From: Lentimicrobiaceae bacterium
Lineage (GTDB): Bacteria; Bacteroidota; Bacteroidia; Bacteroidales; WCHB1-69
DNA: 10,965 bases
Direction of reading: 5' to 3'
Assembly: GCA_009787485.1 (NCBI GenBank)
Contig: WQWP01000075.1
Span: 1-10,965, forward strand
Positions 7,729 through 10,965 of this stretch are shown here, piece after piece. The position numbers and the translations under genes are program-made. The notes below the pieces were generated by a model. The model was not told the origin of the DNA. It saw nothing but the letters and a program-made list of their open reading frames with translations, and made no database searches. Within the stretch, counting starts at the first letter, position 1. Every line of letters begins with the position of its first letter.

Positions 7729-8805
7729 TCAAAACTGCACCATAAAGTCCGCCGTTACTAACGCCGCCATCGCCTCCACCACCGGCAAAACCCTGGGCGA
7801 TACACAGCGATCATTGCGATTATTTCCAATACAAGTAACCGGTTTCCCATCAAAATCAATCGTATTTTGCTCTATTTGCAACGTAGGAATCGGTTTGAAT
7901 GCTACAGCAAAATAGAGCTCTTGCCCATTGGTAATTCCGGCTTGCACGCCTCCGTCATTATTGCTTTGAAAAGAGAAATCCGGGTTTTGAATATCGTTGT
8001 AATCAGAGCCTTTCATGTTGGCGGCAGCAAAACCTTTGCCCATTTCAAATCCTTTGCAGGCGTTGATGGAGAGCATGGCGTAGGCTAAACGTGCGTCGAA
8101 CTTGTTGTACACGGGCTCGCCTAAGCCGGCGGGGAGGTTTTTGATGGAGCAGTGGATTAAGGCGCCGGAGGTGTCGCCCTCCGCTCTCCCGTCATTGCGG
8201 GCTTGACCCGCAATCCCGTTCACTTCTGCACCTCTTCCGTCATCCGGCGGCAAGCCGCCGGATGCCACCTTCTCCTCAGAGAGGAGAAGGAATTGTTCCT
8301 CATTCTCCATTCTCTCGCGTTCGGCGGCGGTTCTACCGCCGTCGCCACTTTCCCAAGCATGAATTTCAACTCCAAATTGTTTCAAATATAGCTTTGCGAT
8401 TGAACCACCTACAACCCTACACGCAGTTTGGCGCGCGGAAGCTCTACCTGTTCCGGAATTATCGGTAATTCCGTATTTCATTTTGTAAGTGTAAGATGCG
8501 TGTGAAGGCTTCATTACGTGCAACATCGCTTTATTTGGCTGAACATCTTCATTTTGAATACGAAATTCAATGGGCGCACCTGTAGTTTTTCCGTTTTCTA
8601 TGCCGGACAGAAACTCTACGCGATCCGGCTCGCGGCGCTGAGTGGAACAAGGATGGGATGAAGGGGCGCGGCGAACTAATTCGTTTTGGATAAATTCAAA
8701 ATCAATGGCTACACCGGCAGGGCAACCGGTAATGGTGCCGCCAATATGGGAATCGTGCGTGCCGCCATAATCGCTGAGAATAAAGGATGTGCCGAAATCA
8801 TTCAT
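7729..8805 (-). CDS. aroC: Chorismate synthase homologue with hairpin cassette and altered motifs
   Basis: Homologue of AroC, which makes chorismate from EPSP with reduced FMN in the last shikimate step. The 358-residue frame is intact and of normal length. Conserved blocks: FEFIQNELVRR (36-46), TQRREPDRVEFLSG (55-68), GRASARQT (120-127), PAGLGEPVYNKFDA (225-238), AMLSINACKGFE (243-254), GQELYF (294-299) and VEAMAAL (343-349). Histidines H17 and H102 and D332, matching catalytic positions as I recall them, remain. However the opening GESHG reads GGTHD (14-18), RRxPGxS reads RRAPSSH, RPSHADY reads KPSHASY, DxRGGGR reads DNSGTGR, NHSGG reads NNDGG, and RHDxC reads RNDRC. Residues about 152-209, normally the segment with the VRCPD motif, are encoded by a palindromic repeat cassette instead. 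It follows eno by 20 bp. It could be active AroC of a divergent lineage, a neofunctionalised paralogue, or a gene losing function. Confidence 0.8.
   Translation of the reverse strand: MNDFGTSFILSDYGGTHDSHIGGTITGCPAGVAIDFEFIQNELVRRAPSSHPCSTQRREPDRVEFLSGIENGKTTGAPIEFRIQNEDVQPNKAMLHVMKPSHASYTYKMKYGITDNSGTGRASARQTACRVVGGSIAKLYLKQFGVEIHAWESGDGGRTAAERERMENEEQFLLLSEEKVASGGLPPDDGRGAEVNGIAGQARNDGRAEGDTSGALIHCSIKNLPAGLGEPVYNKFDARLAYAMLSINACKGFEMGKGFAAANMKGSDYNDIQNPDFSFQSNNDGGVQAGITNGQELYFAVAFKPIPTLQIEQNTIDFDGKPVTCIGNNRNDRCVSPRVLPVVEAMAALVTADFMVQF
8194..8344. repeat. Palindromic cassette inside aroC (four hairpins, in frame)
   Basis: Four hairpins lie within the aroC reading frame: 8194-8201/8207-8214 (8-bp stem, 5-nt loop), 8241-8251/8254-8264 (11-bp stem, 2-nt loop), 8268-8277/8281-8290 (10-bp stem, 3-nt loop) and 8322-8330/8336-8344 (9-bp stem with one wobble, 5-nt loop). 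They encode residues about 154-204, including the low-complexity GGRTAAERERM, ASGGLPPDD and NGIAGQARND. The last string resembles translated repeat sequence I have seen in many unrelated bacterial proteins. The pattern resembles the in-frame palindromic elements described in Rickettsia genes. The cassette keeps frame and has no stop codon on the minus strand. Confidence 0.85.
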
Positions 8806-8825
8806 AGCACAAGAATGCGTGTTCT

Positions 8826-10115
8826 TTATTTATAGTACGGAAAATTCTTTCCCGGATAATAAGCTTGGCTACCCAACAATTCTTCAAGACGAAGCAGTTG
8901 GTTGTATTTGGCGATCCGATCTGTGCGGCAAGCTGAGCCGGTTTTAATCTGTCCGGTGTTCAACGCTACAGCTAAATCGGAAATGGTAGTATCTTCCGTT
9001 TCTCCGGAACGGTGCGACATTACCGCTGTATATCCATTGCATTTTGCCATATTTACCGCATCAATCGTTTCGGTTAAAGTGCCTATTTGGTTCACTTTTA
9101 TCAAAATAGAGTTGGCGATACCTTTTTCGATACCTTCTGCCAAACGTTTTACATTGGTTACAAACAAGTCATCGCCTACGATTTGAATTTCGCTTCCTAA
9201 TTTATCGGTCATGATTTTCCAGCCTGCCCAATCATCTTCTGCCATGCCGTCTTCAATAGAAACGATCGGATATTTTCTTACCCAATTTGCCCAATAATCA
9301 ACCATTTGCGCCGGTGTTAGTTTTTCGCCGGTCGATTTTTTGAAATGATACACATTCTCATCCGTAAGAAAATATTCGGAAGAAGCAGGATCCAACGCAA
9401 TGCAAATATCAATACCGGGTTTGTAGCCGGCTTTTTCAATGGCTTTTAGAATCACTTCTATCGCTTCTTCGTTCGATTTTAAGTTGGGGGCAAAACCGCC
9501 TTCATCTCCAACATTTGTGGCATATCCTGCACCTTTCAGTACCGATTTCAAATGATGGAAAGTTTCAGTACCCATGCGAAGCGCTTCGGCAAAAGTTTCG
9601 GCGCCTATCGGCATAATCATAAATTCTTGAAAATCTATGCAGTTATCTGCATGTGAACCTCCGTTAATGATGTTCATCAGCGGAATAGGCAGCGTGTTGG
9701 CATTTACACCGCCCACGTAGCGATATAACTCCTGACTACTTTCTTGCGCAGCTGCTTTAGCCACCGCCAGCGAAACGCCCAAAATGGCATTGGCGCCCAA
9801 ATTGGCTTTGTTTGGCGTTCCGTCCACCTCAATCATGTGCGCATCAATCTCATTTTGATTAGAAACCAACATGCCTTTCAGCTCGTTAGCTAAGATATTG
9901 TTCACATTTTCAACGGCTTTTAAAACGCCTTTGCCTAAATATTTTGATTTGTCGCCATCTCGAAGTTCCACTGCTTCATGCACGCCGGTAGATGCTCCCG
10001 AAGGAACAGCAGCGCGCCCCATAGCGCCGGCAGCAGTATATACATCAACTTCTACGGTTGGATTGCCTCTTGAATCCAAAATTTGACGACCGAAAACCCC
10101 AATAATTTCACTCAT
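8826..10115 (-). CDS. eno: Enolase (phosphopyruvate hydratase)
   Basis: The glycolytic enzyme converting 2-phosphoglycerate to phosphoenolpyruvate in the cytosol; homodimeric or octameric and Mg-dependent in the family. The 429-residue product is full length. The N-terminal capping domain carries GRQILDSRGNPTVEVDV (9-25) and SGASTG (39-44) with the mobile loop. In the TIM-barrel domain, E205 in GDEGG is the expected acid, magnesium ligands are D242 (LDPASSEY), E288 (IEDG) and D315 (GDDLFVTN), and the catalytic base is K340 in IKVNQIGT. SHRSGETEDT (367-376) is the family signature. The ATG at 10115 gives the canonical start MSEIIGVFGRQILDSRGNP. It heads a minus-strand run with aroC 20 bp downstream, so the two are likely co-transcribed. 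Nothing abnormal is seen. Confidence 0.98.
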   Translation of the reverse strand: MSEIIGVFGRQILDSRGNPTVEVDVYTAAGAMGRAAVPSGASTGVHEAVELRDGDKSKYLGKGVLKAVENVNNILANELKGMLVSNQNEIDAHMIEVDGTPNKANLGANAILGVSLAVAKAAAQESSQELYRYVGGVNANTLPIPLMNIINGGSHADNCIDFQEFMIMPIGAETFAEALRMGTETFHHLKSVLKGAGYATNVGDEGGFAPNLKSNEEAIEVILKAIEKAGYKPGIDICIALDPASSEYFLTDENVYHFKKSTGEKLTPAQMVDYWANWVRKYPIVSIEDGMAEDDWAGWKIMTDKLGSEIQIVGDDLFVTNVKRLAEGIEKGIANSILIKVNQIGTLTETIDAVNMAKCNGYTAVMSHRSGETEDTTISDLAVALNTGQIKTGSACRTDRIAKYNQLLRLEELLGSQAYYPGKNFPYYK

Positions 10116-10158
10116 ATTCTTTGATTTTTAAATGGTTAGCATTTTTTTTAATGGTGTG

Positions 10159-10191
10159 CAAATATACACTATTATGTGGGGCGTGAGTAAA
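10159..10191 (-). promoter_or_regulatory. Probable Bacteroidota-type promoter for eno
   Basis: On the minus strand TATATTTG (10166-10159) matches the Bacteroidota -7 consensus TAnnTTTG exactly. TTTA at 10191-10188, 21 nt upstream, is one base off the -33 TTTG. The -7 box ends 43 nt before the enolase start codon. The surrounding region 10116-10327 is A+T-rich and otherwise holds nothing I can name. Confidence 0.55.
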
Positions 10192-10327
10192 TGTTCTTAC
10201 GTTTTTCTGTTTTTGGGATTGTATTTTTTAAAAATTAAAATAATTATTGTTTATTTGCAGTTAATTTAATTATGATTTTTTTTTAATGAAACAAGATATT
10301 GAGTATATGGCAGAAAACTAAATAATT

Positions 10328-10636
10328 ATGAATGCACAAATTTTTGAAAACATCCGTACTTTAAAACGCCAACTATTGCCCAACGACCGCATGATTTTGT
10401 TTGGTTCGCAAGCACGGGGCGATGCCCGACCCGATTCGGACTGGGATTTACTGCTTTTGCTTAATAAACAGAGGAAAGAAGAATCGGATGACAAAAAAAC
10501 ATTTCAATTTGTGTTAATGGGATGGAAATATGGAACATATCTGAGCATTAAATCATACACGGAAAACGAATGGAAAAAAAGAAAATATTCTCCCTTTTAT
10601 GAAAATATTGTTAATGATGGAATAGAAATTATATGA
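10328..10636 (+). CDS. mntA: MntA-like minimal nucleotidyltransferase (antitoxin of HEPN/MNT pair)
   Basis: A 102-residue minimal nucleotidyltransferase of the DNA polymerase beta superfamily. The defining GSx10DxD motif is exact: G26-S27 in FGSQARGD, followed by D38 and D40 in DSDWDLL. Members of this family pair with HEPN proteins; in characterised MntA-HepT systems the nucleotidyltransferase neutralises the HEPN RNase by AMPylation. The C-terminal part, YLSIKSYTENEWKKRKYSPFYENIVNDGIEI, is typical of the family, so the gene seems complete. The ATG at 10328 gives a natural N-terminus. Its stop overlaps the start of the next frame as ATGA (10633-10636), the usual coupling in such modules. The partner is truncated (next entry), so the antitoxin appears to be orphaned here. 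Confidence 0.88.
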   Translation: MNAQIFENIRTLKRQLLPNDRMILFGSQARGDARPDSDWDLLLLLNKQRKEESDDKKTFQFVLMGWKYGTYLSIKSYTENEWKKRKYSPFYENIVNDGIEII

Positions 10637-10827
10637 CACAGCAGGAAGAGAAAATAAGCGATTTAATAAAAATAAGACTGCAAAAAGCAAATGAAACATT
10701 TGCTGAAATTGCGGATCATGTTCAACTTGGCACTACGCAAGAGATGAAAGTCGTAGCAACAAATGTTTCATCTCGTATCCCAAATGCTGCATCAAAAATT
10801 AGAATTATAATTGCTTTTAAAGAGTAA
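10633..10827 (+). pseudogene. Truncated HepT-like HEPN gene, family match only for first ~30 residues
   Basis: The 64-codon frame starts within the ATGA overlap with mntA. Residues 1-30 (MTQQEEKISDLIKIRLQKAN, then ETFAEIADHV) match the first helix of MNT-associated HEPN proteins as I know them. The expected continuation of about 90 residues is missing: the NRLYYACYYA-like second helix, the RxxxxH catalytic motif and the C-terminal helices. Residues 31-64 read instead through an inverted-repeat sequence and end at 10827, four bases before the stop of the convergent metA-like gene. I therefore see a remnant rather than a functional toxin. A small true protein with a shortened HEPN helix is possible but less likely. 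No rest of the gene is seen in the remaining 138 bases. Confidence 0.75.
10691..10774. repeat. Inverted-repeat sequence at HEPN break point
   Basis: ATGAAACATTTG (10691-10702) is inverted at 10760-10771, a perfect 12-bp pair. A second, partly competing pair is GAGATGAAA (10741-10749) with 10766-10774. The left copy lies in the conserved HEPN-coding part, while the right copies lie in the unrelated tail. On the minus strand the tail reads like a repeat I associate with Bacteroidota intergenic DNA (an IRDETFVATTF-type conceptual translation); this is memory only. Confidence 0.55.
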
Positions 10828-10831
10828 ATGC

Positions 10832-10965
10832 TTATTGCTCTGTTTGTCTCGCCGCCAACCTCAACCAATTACGATAAAGCAAGTTGCTGTGCCCCCGCCA
10901 CTGCCCCACAACCCCTTTCCCCATATCATCATCAACATAATAATTTTCAGGCATTTTAACGGAAA
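10832..10965 (-). CDS. metA: Homoserine O-acyltransferase (MetA family), C-terminal end only
   Basis: The frame is open from the window's right edge to a TAA at 10834-10832. It encodes about 43 residues ending MPENYYVDDDMGKG, then a WRGHSNLLYRNWL block and RLAARQTEQ. This matches the C-terminus of MetA-type homoserine O-succinyl/acetyltransferases, where a Y/NYFP-x-DDP segment is followed by W-R-x-H-x-N-L-L-F-x-N-W-L and a final helix. The ATG at 10954 is internal because the frame continues upstream (S-V-K). The enzyme acylates homoserine in methionine biosynthesis. The catalytic Cys-His-Glu lies outside the window. The terminal residues differ from the usual NYYVYQ ending and the tail is short, which could be lineage variation. 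It is convergent with the HEPN remnant, four bases away. Confidence 0.75.
   Translation of the reverse strand, partial: SVKMPENYYVDDDMGKGVVGQWRGHSNLLYRNWLRLAARQTEQ

Noticed and set aside
8194..8344. CRISPR-like or tandem array in aroC
   Set aside because: The hairpins differ from one another and there are no equal spacers; they are separate palindromes in a coding frame.
8811..8826. Possible terminator hairpin between eno and aroC
   Set aside because: The stem is only 5 bp and A/T-rich with no T-run on the minus strand; read-through into aroC is more likely.
10286..10321. An 11-codon frame (MKQDIEYMAEN) ending 6 bp before mntA
   Set aside because: It could be a leader peptide, but it is too short to support and no attenuator-like structure follows.

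Overview
The window looks like a chromosomal segment of a Bacteroidota bacterium (order unresolved; a Chitinophagales- or Saprospirales-like lineage is a guess). Reasons: the protein sequences resemble families as found in that phylum, the starts lack Shine-Dalgarno sequences, a Bacteroidota-style -7 box (TATATTTG) precedes enolase, and the repeats are of kinds I associate with these genomes. No database search was possible, so all names rest on motif and family recognition.

Layout. 2-1282 (+) is a GT4/GT5-like glycosyltransferase whose first codons lie outside the window. It is followed at once by an EamA/DMT permease with a probable GTG start (1285-2196). A gene-free stretch (2197-2852) is almost wholly occupied by a ~590-bp nested palindrome. 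Then come a class I aspartate-type aminotransferase (2853-4085) and a secreted S9-like alpha/beta hydrolase (4100-5170), 14 bp apart. Convergent to these, on the minus strand and in transcription order, are enolase (10115-8826), an unusual chorismate synthase homologue (8805-7729) and a three-domain acyl-activating enzyme-ACP-PlsC fusion (7654-5186). Gaps are 20 and 74 bp, so eno-aroC is probably one transcript. The right edge holds an MntA-type nucleotidyltransferase antitoxin gene (10328-10636), a truncated HepT-like HEPN partner (10633-10827), and the 3' end of a homoserine O-acyltransferase gene (10832-10965, minus).

The metabolic genes are mostly housekeeping: glycolysis, shikimate pathway, transamination, methionine entry and phospholipid/acyl recycling. 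What stands out is the load of small palindromic and iterated repeats and where they landed: a large palindrome between two genes, a hairpin cassette that is in frame and replaces about 55 codons inside aroC, a 9-bp iterated repeat abutting the aroC stop codon, and an inverted-repeat element at the point where the HEPN gene loses its family sequence. The aroC homologue also departs from the family at several normally invariant positions, so its activity cannot be assumed. I found no CRISPR array, tRNA, rRNA, integrase or transposase gene.
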